A stretch of 16,470 bases of DNA from an uncultured Bacteroidales bacterium (GTDB taxonomy: Bacteria > Bacteroidota > Bacteroidia > Bacteroidales > P3). Position 1 is the stretch's first letter, and each line of letters begins with the position of its first letter. Below the pieces are notes generated by a model, which was not told where the DNA came from, did no database searches, and worked only from the letters and a program-made list of their open reading frames with translations. The DNA is taken from NCBI GenBank assembly GCA_937901525.1, contig CALDHX010000075.1, positions 1 to 16,470 of the forward strand, written 5' to 3'. The translations under genes were made by a program, and so were the position numbers. Of this stretch, positions 8,681 through 15,313 are shown piece after piece.

Positions 8681-9694
8681 TTACAGAGTAGAGATTTCCC
8701 CTCTTAAATTAGTGTTCAACATTTTTTTAATTGAATTATCTTCTGTATAGTTGCCAAGAACAAACATCATCTTAGCAAGAGCTGCTTCTGTAGTTATATC
8801 ACCACCAGAAATAACCCCCATTTTCAATAAAGCAGTTGAGGCTTCATAATGTCCCATTACAACAGAACCAGCTTTACATTGAGTTACATTCAAAACATAA
8901 ATACCTTTATCAATAGCCTTTTTTATCGCATCTAAAAACCAATCACTCGTAGGAGCATTGCCACTACCATAAGTTTCAAGTACAACACCTTTTAGTGAAG
9001 GCATTGATAAAAATGTGTTCAAATGTTCTTTTTGAAGAGATGGGTGTACTTTTATAATAGCAACATCCTCACACATTTTATCATAGACCTTTAACGTTTT
9101 ATTATTAGTTTTATGAATCAAATGTTGTTTATAGCTAATATTAATTCCCACCTTTGCAAGAGAAGGATAGTTGCCAGAATAAAACGCTTCAAAGTGTTCA
9201 GCGTTTATTTTAGTTGTTCTATTTCCTCTGAACAATTTATTTTCAAAGAAGATGCAAACCTCAGGAATACATACATTATCATTAGCAGCTATTTCAACAG
9301 CAGAAATAATATTTTCTCTACCATCAGTTCTAATCATTCCAAGAGGCAATTGACTACCAGTAATAATTACAGGCTTAGCTAAGTTTTCCAAAAGAAAACT
9401 CAAAGCTGAGGCAGTGTAACTCATAGTATCCGTTCCGTGAAGCACAACAAAACCATCATACTTCTCATATTCAGATTGAATTAAATCAGCTAATCTAATC
9501 CAAACCTCAGAACGCATATCAGAAGAGTCTATTATAGGGTTAAATTGTATAGTATCTATTACACAATCTAACTCTTTTAACACAGGTAAAGCCTCATAAA
9601 TTTTTTTCATATCAAAAGGATATAAAGCTCCTGTCTTTTTATCTTTCACCATACCGATAGTTCCACCAGTATAAATGACTAATATATTTTTCAT
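8681..9694 (-). CDS. ansA: Type I (cytoplasmic) L-asparaginase
   Basis: 337 residues from the ATG at 9694, close to the 338 of E. coli AnsA. Catalytic signatures are TGGTIGM (Thr12) and HGTDTMSYTASALSF (Thr88-Asp89), with the conserved lysine in RGNRTTK (Lys162). There is no signal peptide, fitting the cytoplasmic low-affinity enzyme that hydrolyses asparagine to aspartate and ammonia. An in-frame TTG lies 10 codons upstream, but it overlaps the -7 promoter box, so the ATG is preferred. It is the first gene of the minus-strand operon leading to rfaE1, porT and the FAD dehydrogenase. A dual glutaminase activity cannot be excluded from sequence alone. Confidence 0.9.
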   Translation of the reverse strand: MKNILVIYTGGTIGMVKDKKTGALYPFDMKKIYEALPVLKELDCVIDTIQFNPIIDSSDMRSEVWIRLADLIQSEYEKYDGFVVLHGTDTMSYTASALSFLLENLAKPVIITGSQLPLGMIRTDGRENIISAVEIAANDNVCIPEVCIFFENKLFRGNRTTKINAEHFEAFYSGNYPSLAKVGINISYKQHLIHKTNNKTLKVYDKMCEDVAIIKVHPSLQKEHLNTFLSMPSLKGVVLETYGSGNAPTSDWFLDAIKKAIDKGIYVLNVTQCKAGSVVMGHYEASTALLKMGVISGGDITTEAALAKMMFVLGNYTEDNSIKKMLNTNLRGEISTL

Positions 9695-9721
9695 ATCAAA
9701 ATTAATACAATAAGGAATCGG

Positions 9722-9729
9722 CAAAGATA
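9722..9729 (-). promoter_or_regulatory. -7 element for the ansA-rfaE1-porT operon
   Basis: The minus strand reads GTATCTTTGC, a full TAnnTTTG match, 27 nt before the ansA ATG. The -33 region is AT-rich without a clear TTTG. The box overlaps a possible TTG start and so decides for the downstream ATG. Confidence 0.65.
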
Positions 9730-9775
9730 CGAAAATAATAATAAAAAGAAATATTTTATTTCATAATACAAAATA

Positions 9776-9790
9776 TTGTTGTACTTTTGC
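9776..9790 (+). promoter_or_regulatory. Promoter of the DUF1573-aminotransferase operon
   Basis: TTGTTGTACTTTTGC contains TACTTTTG (9782-9789), a match to TAnnTTTG. A partial -33 (TTTC, 9759-9762) lies 19 nt upstream. The leader is about 20 nt before the ATG at 9817. The box is divergent from the ansA promoter, with about 52 nt between the two -7 elements. Confidence 0.7.
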
Positions 9791-9816
9791 CATAATATTT
9801 TATTAATGAAATACAG

Positions 9817-10233
9817 ATGAAATTTCTAAAAAACATACTAAAATTAATTATTATATTTTTTGTTTCATTCTATTGTGAGACAATAGTAGCACAAAGTAAT
9901 GTAAACAATGAGCCTATCGCTATGTTCGATATAATTTCCTATGATTTTGGCGATATTTTACAAGGCAAAGAAACAGAAGCAATATTCACTCTCACTAATA
10001 AAGGCAACGCTCCTTTGATAGTAGAAGACATAAAAGCATCTTGTGGATGTGTATTAGTAGAATGGGCAAAAGATCCTATTCTACCAGAACAATCCTCTGA
10101 AATAATCGTAAAATACAATACTAATATAATTGGAACAATTAAAAGAAGTATAGTAGTAAGCACTAATGACATAAACCAAGAGCGTATATTGCTTATGTTA
10201 ACAGGAGAAGTAGTGTCAAATTATGAAGAATAG
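9817..10233 (+). CDS. DUF1573 domain protein (first of tandem pair)
   Basis: 138 residues: a long hydrophobic N-terminal signal sequence (about 7-25, ending VAQ|S), then one immunoglobulin-like DUF1573 domain (about 35-132). Family landmarks are YDFGDILQG, FTLTNKGNAPLIVEDIKASCGC (Cys76 and Cys78) and VKYNTN. DUF1573 proteins are common exported proteins of Bacteroidota with no settled function; the fold resembles ASH/MSP domains. The next gene, 23 nt on, is a paralogue. Exported to the periplasm or outer membrane by inference. Confidence 0.88.
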   Translation: MKFLKNILKLIIIFFVSFYCETIVAQSNVNNEPIAMFDIISYDFGDILQGKETEAIFTLTNKGNAPLIVEDIKASCGCVLVEWAKDPILPEQSSEIIVKYNTNIIGTIKRSIVVSTNDINQERILLMLTGEVVSNYEE

Positions 10234-10256
10234 TAACTCAAAAAAACAATAAAAAA

Positions 10257-10664
10257 ATGAAAAGATTTCTTTTATCAGCGATTTTCTTATTCGCTTTAAT
10301 GTTAGGAGCAAATGCTCAAAAAGTAGAAAAACAAAACACAACAGAAGTTAGCTCGCAAGCAGAAATAACTTTTGATAAATTGGAACACGACTACGGTGAA
10401 GTAAAACAAAATGGAAACGGAGTTTGTGAATTTAAATACACAAATACAGGTTCAGTTCCATTAGTTTTATCAAAAGTTCGTTCATCTTGTGGTTGTACAG
10501 TGCCAAAATGGAGCAAGGAACCATTAATGCCAGGACAATCTGCAACAATAACAGTAAAGTACAACACAAGTAGCGTCGGACCAATCAACAAATCAATCAC
10601 TGTTGAATCAAACGCAAAAACTCCAAGAGTAAGATTATTAATAAAAGGGAAAGTAATTAAATAA
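10257..10664 (+). CDS. DUF1573 domain protein (second of tandem pair)
   Basis: 135 residues with a cleaner signal peptide (1-20, LMLGANA|Q) and one DUF1573 domain: HDYGEVKQ, YTNTGSVPLVLSKVRSSCGC (Cys78 and Cys80), MPGQSATITVKYNTSSVGP, ending in RLLIKGKV. It aligns with the preceding gene along its whole length, including the SCGC pair and the VKYNT segment, so the two are tandem paralogues. It sits 14 nt upstream of the aminotransferase in the same unit. Function unknown; the CxC-like pair could bind metal or form a disulfide, but this is speculation. Confidence 0.88.
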   Translation: MKRFLLSAIFLFALMLGANAQKVEKQNTTEVSSQAEITFDKLEHDYGEVKQNGNGVCEFKYTNTGSVPLVLSKVRSSCGCTVPKWSKEPLMPGQSATITVKYNTSSVGPINKSITVESNAKTPRVRLLIKGKVIK

Positions 10665-10678
10665 ACAGATATAGTATT

Positions 10679-11881
10679 ATGTTAGAAATATCAAAAAAAG
10701 GACAAACACTTCCAGCATCTGCGATTAGAAAATTAGTACCTTACGCAGAAGCAGCAAAAGAAAGAGGAATAAAAATACATCACTTAAACATAGGACAACC
10801 TGATATAGAAACAGCACCTAATGCTTTAGATGCTTTAATAAAAGCACCAAGAGACATAGTTGCTTACACTCACTCAGCAGGAAATATGTCTTATAGAAAA
10901 AAACTATGCGAATACTACGCAAAGCATAACATAAACATCACTCCAGATGAAATAGTAATCACAGCAGGTGGTAGCGAAGCTTTACAATTTGCTTTTACAA
11001 TTTGTTGTAATCCAGGAGAAGAAGTTTTAATTCCAGAACCATATTACACAAACTATAATTCATTTGCAATTCTTTCCGATGCAGTAATAAAGACAGTACC
11101 TTCAACAATAGAAACAGGATTTGCATTACCATCAATTGAAGAATTTGAAAAAGCAATCACACCAAAAACAAGAGCAATAATGATTTGTAATCCAAATAAT
11201 CCAACAGGATATTTGTATTCAAAAGAAGAATTATTATTACTTGGTGAAATAGCAAAAAAACACAATCTATACTTATTTGCTGACGAAGTTTATAGAGAAT
11301 TTTGTTACGATGGAAAACAACACTTCTCTGTAATGGAAATGGAAGACTTATCACAACACGTTATTCTTTTAGACTCTGTAAGTAAGAGATACTCAGCTTG
11401 TGGAGCAAGAATAGGTGTTATCATTTCTAAAAACAAAGCAATAATGAATGCTGCATTAAGAATGGCACAAGCAAGATTATGTGCACCATACTTTGGACAA
11501 ATATTCGCAGAAGCAGCAATAGATACACCACAAGAATACTTTGATAAAGTATCAGCAGAATACGATTTAAGACGTAGAACCTTAGTTGAAGCATTAAATA
11601 AAATAGAAGGTTGCTATTGTCCTATGCCAACAGGAGCATTCTATACAATAATAGAAATGCCAATAGACGATAGCGACAAATTCTGCCAATGGTTATTAGA
11701 AGAATTCAACTATAACGGAGAAACAGTTATGCTTGCCCCAGCAACAGGTTTTTACACAGATCCTGAAAAAGGACGCAAACAAGCAAGAATTACTTATTGC
11801 TTAAAAATAGAGGACTTAAAAGCAGCAGTAAAATGCTTAGAAGAAGCCTTAAAAGTGTATCCAGGAAGAACAAACAAATAA
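10679..11881 (+). CDS. PLP-dependent class I/II aminotransferase
   Basis: 400 residues, the usual length for fold-type I aspartate-aminotransferase relatives. Visible landmarks: NIGQPDIET (38-45), AGGSEA (96-101) for phosphate binding, NPNNPTG (171-177), DEVY (202-205) contacting the pyridine ring and O3', SVSKRYSACGARIG (233-246) with Lys236 as the Schiff-base lysine, and Arg370 (QARITYC) as the likely carboxylate-binding arginine. It transfers amino groups between an amino acid and a 2-oxo acid in the cytoplasm. The amino-donor specificity (aspartate, alanine or aromatic) cannot be read from these motifs. It is the last gene of the DUF1573 operon and is followed by a strong terminator. Confidence 0.9.
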   Translation: MLEISKKGQTLPASAIRKLVPYAEAAKERGIKIHHLNIGQPDIETAPNALDALIKAPRDIVAYTHSAGNMSYRKKLCEYYAKHNINITPDEIVITAGGSEALQFAFTICCNPGEEVLIPEPYYTNYNSFAILSDAVIKTVPSTIETGFALPSIEEFEKAITPKTRAIMICNPNNPTGYLYSKEELLLLGEIAKKHNLYLFADEVYREFCYDGKQHFSVMEMEDLSQHVILLDSVSKRYSACGARIGVIISKNKAIMNAALRMAQARLCAPYFGQIFAEAAIDTPQEYFDKVSAEYDLRRRTLVEALNKIEGCYCPMPTGAFYTIIEMPIDDSDKFCQWLLEEFNYNGETVMLAPATGFYTDPEKGRKQARITYCLKIEDLKAAVKCLEEALKVYPGRTNK

Positions 11882-11900
11882 AAAACAATACACTAAAATA

Positions 11901-11940
11901 AAAAAGAACTGAGTAATAAAACTACTCAGTTCTTTTTTTT
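11901..11940 (+). terminator. Rho-independent terminator after the aminotransferase
   Basis: GAACTGAGTA (11906-11915) pairs perfectly with TACTCAGTTC (11923-11932) across a 7-nt loop and is followed by eight T. The flanking A and T runs extend the stem. Confidence 0.92.
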
Positions 11941-11950
11941 TATAATTTTG

Positions 11951-11962
11951 TTGTATATTTGC
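11951..11962 (+). promoter_or_regulatory. Promoter of the TPR gene
   Basis: TTGTATATTTGC carries TATATTTG (11954-11961), a full TAnnTTTG match in the same TTGTTGTAnnTTTGC context as the other two plus-strand promoters. It begins 13 nt after the terminator T-run, so no -33 TTTG is available at the ideal distance. Confidence 0.7.
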
Positions 11963-11991
11963 ACTTAGATAACATTATATAAAGAAAACCT

Positions 11992-13044
11992 ATGAAGAAA
12001 ATATTATTTAGTTTATTGATACTTGTTTTAAATGTCAACATAATCACAGCACAAAAAGCAGATTCCATACTAAACAAAGCTGTAATGTTAATAGACAAAG
12101 GCGAATTAGTAGAGGCAGAAAACACAATCAAGAAAGCAATATCAGAAGGCATAGACACTTTGCCAATACATTATGAATTAGCATGGATATATTACATAGA
12201 AAAAGACTATAAAAACGCAATAAAAACATTAGAGCCACTATGTGATAGAAAAGACGTTACTCCTGATATTTATCAATTGTTAGGAAACGCCTATGATGAA
12301 AAAGGACAATTCAATAACGCAATAACAATATACGACAAAGGCTTAAAAAAATTCCCTGGTGCAGGTTGCCTATATTTAGAAAAAGGAAACATATCCTATA
12401 AGTCTAATAGATACGAAGACGCTTTCTTTTATTACGAAAAAGGTATAGAAATAGAACCAGAATACGCCTCAAACTATTACAGAGCTTCACTTTTATTTTT
12501 TGCTTCTACCGAAATGGTTTGGGGAGCAATGTACGGAGAGTTATTTATGAACCTTGAAAAACATTCAGAAGATAGACGTAAAGAAATGAGTAAAACACTT
12601 TACGATTGTTATTTTGATCAAATAAAATTTGAAAATAGAAAAGCAGAAGTCGATTTTAATAATCCAGTAATAGTTTATTCAAACTCGCCAGAAAGACCCA
12701 ACCTTTTTCCAGAAAGTTTTCGTTCTGCAATGACAAAAGCTTGCAACGGACATAGATATTTAGACCTTAAAACTCTTGTTCAAATAAGAAAAAAATTCAT
12801 TAGTGAATTTTATAAATACCACCCTGATTTTGATAATGTATTATTTGACTATCACAAGAAATTGATAGCAGCAGGACACTTTGAAGCCTACAATTATTGG
12901 CTATTCGCTTACGGAGCAAATACCGAAGCAAATCAATGGGTAAAACAAAACAAATCAAAATGGGACGCTTTCTTAAAATGGGTAGAAGAAAACCCATTAA
13001 AAATCACACAAGACAACGTTTTCTCTCGCTACACAATGGAATAA
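11992..13044 (+). CDS. Exported tetratricopeptide-repeat protein
   Basis: 350 residues. A signal peptide (1-20, NIITA|Q) is followed by about four TPR-like helical hairpins at roughly 24-50, 58-85, 93-120 and 127-155. Typical positions are visible: LAWIYYIEKDYKNAIKTLEP, LGNAYDEKGQFNNAITIYDKGL, LEKGNISYKSNRYEDAFFYYEKGIEIEP. The C-terminal half (about 170-350) is charged and aromatic with no motif I recognise. TPR proteins are scaffolds for protein-protein contacts, and the signal peptide places this one in the periplasm or at the outer membrane. It is a single-gene unit with its own promoter and terminator, so the context gives no partner. Confidence 0.85.
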   Translation: MKKILFSLLILVLNVNIITAQKADSILNKAVMLIDKGELVEAENTIKKAISEGIDTLPIHYELAWIYYIEKDYKNAIKTLEPLCDRKDVTPDIYQLLGNAYDEKGQFNNAITIYDKGLKKFPGAGCLYLEKGNISYKSNRYEDAFFYYEKGIEIEPEYASNYYRASLLFFASTEMVWGAMYGELFMNLEKHSEDRRKEMSKTLYDCYFDQIKFENRKAEVDFNNPVIVYSNSPERPNLFPESFRSAMTKACNGHRYLDLKTLVQIRKKFISEFYKYHPDFDNVLFDYHKKLIAAGHFEAYNYWLFAYGANTEANQWVKQNKSKWDAFLKWVEENPLKITQDNVFSRYTME

Positions 13045-13064
13045 GAAATAAACTCAAAGAAAAC

Positions 13065-13114
13065 AAAAAATATCTCTTAGGATTAGAAAAATATTCCTAA
13101 GAGATATTTTTTTT
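13065..13114 (+). terminator. Rho-independent terminator after the TPR gene
   Basis: TATCTCTTAGGA (13071-13082) pairs perfectly with TCCTAAGAGATA (13095-13106) over a 12-nt loop, followed by eight T; the A-run before the stem extends the pairing. Confidence 0.92.
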
Positions 13115-13123
13115 ATTCAAAGA

Positions 13124-13154
13124 TTTGGTGGATTAAAATTTTGTTGTAATTTTG
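13124..13154 (+). promoter_or_regulatory. Promoter of the ABC transporter operon
   Basis: The best promoter in the window: -33 TTTG (13124-13127), a 19-nt spacer, and -7 TAATTTTG (13147-13154), matching the Bacteroidota consensus TTTG-N19-21-TAnnTTTG. The start of transcription should fall at about 13160, inside the palindrome that follows. A GTG at 13157 in the ATPase frame is therefore too close to be the start codon. Confidence 0.85.
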
Positions 13155-13155
13155 C

Positions 13156-13179
13156 AGTGTACTATTACAGTAATACACT
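13156..13179 (+). promoter_or_regulatory. YtrA-type GntR operator, AGTGTA-N12-TACACT
   Basis: AGTGTA (13156-13161) and TACACT (13174-13179) are perfect inverted half-sites 12 nt apart; counting the spacer, 18 of 24 positions are palindromic. The site begins 2 nt after the -7 box and covers the expected transcription start, a repressing position. Established knowledge as I recall it: Bacillus subtilis YtrA, of the same GntR subfamily, binds AGTGTA-N13-TACACT. The operon's third gene encodes a YtrA-type regulator, so negative autoregulation is inferred. Confidence 0.8.
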
Positions 13180-13192
13180 TAAAAAGAAAATT

Positions 13193-14065
13193 ATGATAGA
13201 AATTAAGAATCTTTGCTTTGAATACAAGAAAGGCAAACCTGTATTAGAGAATGTAAACCTCAATTTAAAGAAAGGTTGCATTCATGGTTTATTTGGAAAG
13301 AACGGAGTCGGCAAAACGACATTATTAAAACTGATTGGCGGATTGGTATTCCCCGATTCAGGAGAAATAAAGGTAGGGGAGTTTACGCCTTCCGAAAGAA
13401 AAGTGGCGTTTTTGTCCGATTTGTTTTTCTTACCCGAAGAATTATTTGAGTTAAATATAACAATAGATAAATTTGTTAAGCTTAACTCTGTGTTTTATCC
13501 AAACTTTTCTAAATCGGATTTTGAAAACTATTTGCAAGAATTTGAAATTAGCAACACTAAACAAAAATTGAAGAAGCTATCTTATGGAACTAAGAAAAAG
13601 GTTCTTATATCCTTTGGATTAGCTTGTCATTGTAAGTTGCTATTGTTTGACGAGCCAACAAATGGTCTTGACATTCCTTCAAAGAGTCAGTTTAGAAAAG
13701 TGATGTTACAGGCAATGACTGACGAGACTTGCGTAGTTATTTCAACACATCAAGTAAGAGATTTGCACAATCTTATAGACTCTGTATTGATTCTTGATGA
13801 TACAAACGTATTGCTAAATGCCGATGGCTTGGAAATTTGTAATAAATTGTACTTTGGTACAACTAACAATGTACAATCAAATGAGAAGTTGTTGTACACG
13901 GAAGATAGTGCAACCGGTCTGCAATTTATCAAAGAGAATACAGAAAACGAAGAAAGCGAACTTAATATAGAACTGCTATTCAACGCAGCTCTTTCCAACA
14001 AAACAAGAATCCGAGAACTCTTCCCTCAAATCGATAATAGGAAAGGAGAAGAAAATGGAATTTAG
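13193..14065 (+). CDS. ABC transporter ATP-binding protein
   Basis: 290 residues from the ATG at 13193. Motifs in order: Walker A GKNGVGKT (35-42), a variant signature LSYGTKK (129-135) in place of LSGGQ, Walker B LLLFDEP (149-155), D-loop NGLD (157-160) and switch histidine STHQ (His186). The Q-loop position reads VAFLSD (71-76) with no glutamine. A C-terminal extension of about 65 residues beyond the ATPase core ends in EENGI. It energises transport through the membrane proteins encoded downstream. The first 60 codons include five AAG and three GGC, codons absent from the first 60 of the aminotransferase. Its last 11 nt overlap the first permease. Substrate unknown; by analogy with Ytr-type systems, envelope stress is possible. 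Confidence 0.9.
   Translation: MIEIKNLCFEYKKGKPVLENVNLNLKKGCIHGLFGKNGVGKTTLLKLIGGLVFPDSGEIKVGEFTPSERKVAFLSDLFFLPEELFELNITIDKFVKLNSVFYPNFSKSDFENYLQEFEISNTKQKLKKLSYGTKKKVLISFGLACHCKLLLFDEPTNGLDIPSKSQFRKVMLQAMTDETCVVISTHQVRDLHNLIDSVLILDDTNVLLNADGLEICNKLYFGTTNNVQSNEKLLYTEDSATGLQFIKENTENEESELNIELLFNAALSNKTRIRELFPQIDNRKGEENGI
14043..14048 (+). promoter_or_regulatory. Shine-Dalgarno-like site before permease 1
   Basis: AAGGAG lies 6 nt before the ATG at 14055, inside the ATPase codons for Lys-Gly-Glu. Strong Shine-Dalgarno sequences are uncommon in Bacteroidota, so it could matter for this overlapping start or be a by-product of the codons. Confidence 0.4.
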
Positions 14066-14771
14066 CTTAGCAAGATTAAATCATCTTTTGAAAAAACTTT
14101 TGCAAGAACGGAGTAGGCTTATACTGATATTGTTTGCTACATTTTTCTTGCTTAGTTTTGCATCGATGAGCAATGATTACATAATGATTTTCTCGGCACT
14201 TGTGATATTAGGAATTAGTGCCGGTGCAGTGTGTCATTATTCCTTTGCGTCATATCATAAAACCAATTCACAGATTCATACAATTCTTTTACCAACATCA
14301 ACATTGGAGAAATTCATTGCTCTATTTACTGTGAACGTTCTTGGAATAGGACTGATATTATTTACTTCTTGTCCTTTGGGACTTGGAGTAGGTTACTTGG
14401 TTTTTCAACCTACATCGAGTTTGCTTTTTGATTTTTTTGCGGACTTTTATTTTACCGGCACATTATCTAAACGCATGTTGTTCGGTTATGGAGAGGCTAT
14501 TCTCTTTTTTGCATCTATACTTGTGATTCTTTTCTATGCTTCGCTTTTCTTTAAGGAAAAAGCTTTGGGATTGACCTTTCTCTGCTTTTTTGTTTATTTC
14601 TATCTATCCGAATATTGCTATCAGTTAATTGTTGGCAAGGTTTTTGGCTGGGAACTTGGGTTAAATTACGATGCTTACCAATTTCAAGCCAATATAGTTT
14701 TGAATAGCATAACTATAATAGGATTCCTATTGCTTACTTATTTAAGAATGAAGGAGGAAGAGGTGTCATGA
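14055..14771 (+). CDS. ABC transporter membrane protein, first permease
   Basis: 238 residues with about six hydrophobic segments (roughly 21-37, 42-63, 88-116, 145-165, 169-188, 211-230) and short polar ends, the size of a single six-helix permease. It begins MEFS and has LLPTSTLEKFIA (78-89) just before the third segment; the second permease has MEFS and TKPVSALERFVA at the same place. Many ABC-2-like permeases of the GntR-linked type carry such an LP.S..E+ segment. It overlaps the ATPase gene by 11 nt and the regulator gene by 4 nt (ATGA), so the three are translationally coupled. I cannot assign a substrate. Confidence 0.82.
   Translation: MEFSLARLNHLLKKLLQERSRLILILFATFFLLSFASMSNDYIMIFSALVILGISAGAVCHYSFASYHKTNSQIHTILLPTSTLEKFIALFTVNVLGIGLILFTSCPLGLGVGYLVFQPTSSLLFDFFADFYFTGTLSKRMLFGYGEAILFFASILVILFYASLFFKEKALGLTFLCFFVYFYLSEYCYQLIVGKVFGWELGLNYDAYQFQANIVLNSITIIGFLLLTYLRMKEEEVS
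14751..14757 (+). promoter_or_regulatory. Shine-Dalgarno-like site before the GntR gene
   Basis: AAGGAGG lies 10 nt before the ATG at 14768, within the last permease codons (Lys-Glu-Glu-Glu). It favours 14768 over the adjacent ATG at 14771 only slightly. Confidence 0.4.
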
Positions 14772-15136
14772 TGAATCATATTCAAACACCGATTTTCTAT
14801 CAGCTTGCATTGAAGTTGTGTGATGAGATTCTGGCAGGCAAATACGAAATAAACGCACGCATACCATCAGCAAGAGAATTGGCAATCTTGTGTGAGGTGA
14901 ATCCAAACACCGTTGTAAAATCTTTTGAGTTGCTTACAAACAATCAAATCATCTATAACAAACGCGGAATAGGCTATTTCGTTGCAGAAAACGCCATTGA
15001 AAATATCTCAAACATGAAACGCAGACAGTTTACCGAAGAATATTTGCCATTAGTCTTCAAAACAATGAACCAACTTTCGATAAACATGGAGCAAGTCATG
15101 GAATTGTTTAATCAATATAATGAACAAAATAAATAA
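14768..15136 (+). CDS. GntR-family regulator, YtrA subfamily
   Basis: 122 residues: an N-terminal winged helix-turn-helix (about 8-73) with PIFYQLALKLCDEILAGKY, then IPSARELAILCEVNPNTVVKSF (recognition helix about 45-55) and a wing ending KRGIGYFV. A short helical tail of about 50 residues has no ligand-binding domain. That architecture defines the YtrA subfamily, whose members usually sit beside ABC transporter genes and repress them. Its gene overlaps permease 1 by 4 nt. The palindrome at the operon promoter is the predicted target. A second Met at codon 2 is an alternative start. Confidence 0.92.
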   Translation: MMNHIQTPIFYQLALKLCDEILAGKYEINARIPSARELAILCEVNPNTVVKSFELLTNNQIIYNKRGIGYFVAENAIENISNMKRRQFTEEYLPLVFKTMNQLSINMEQVMELFNQYNEQNK

Positions 15137-15142
15137 AGCCCT

Positions 15143-15313
15143 ATGAAAATAAGACGAACTACAATAATGACAATAGCATTTATTGCTTTTATTTTCATAC
15201 TTTCTAATCTTGCGACTTTTATTGCAAAAAAGAAAGCACTGAAAGAGAATTCTGAACTTGTAGAACAAAGAATTGAAAATATAAACCTTAAAATTAACGA
15301 CTATGGAATTTAG
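15143..15313 (+). CDS. Small single-span membrane protein (56 aa)
   Basis: An ATG 6 nt after the regulator stop opens 56 codons ending TAG at 15311-15313. The product is basic at the start (MKIRRTT), has one hydrophobic helix (about 8-28), then a charged helical tail with coiled-coil character (KKALKENSELVEQRIENINL). It overlaps the second permease by 11 nt. The N-terminus resembles that of the 88-aa protein at the operon end (MKLKKTT, then a hydrophobic helix). It fills what would otherwise be a 166-nt gap in a tight operon and has sensible membrane-protein composition. Possibly an accessory or regulatory subunit of the transporter; I recognise no family. Confidence 0.7.
   Translation: MKIRRTTIMTIAFIAFIFILSNLATFIAKKKALKENSELVEQRIENINLKINDYGI

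Noticed and set aside
9695..9724. Longer asparaginase starting at an in-frame TTG (10 extra residues)
   Set aside because: The TTG lies inside the TATCTTTG promoter box, so it would not be transcribed; the ATG gives the family length.
13157..13192. Longer ATPase starting at GTG (12 extra residues)
   Set aside because: It begins 3 nt after the -7 box, inside the operator; the ATG at 13193 starts directly at the ABC domain.
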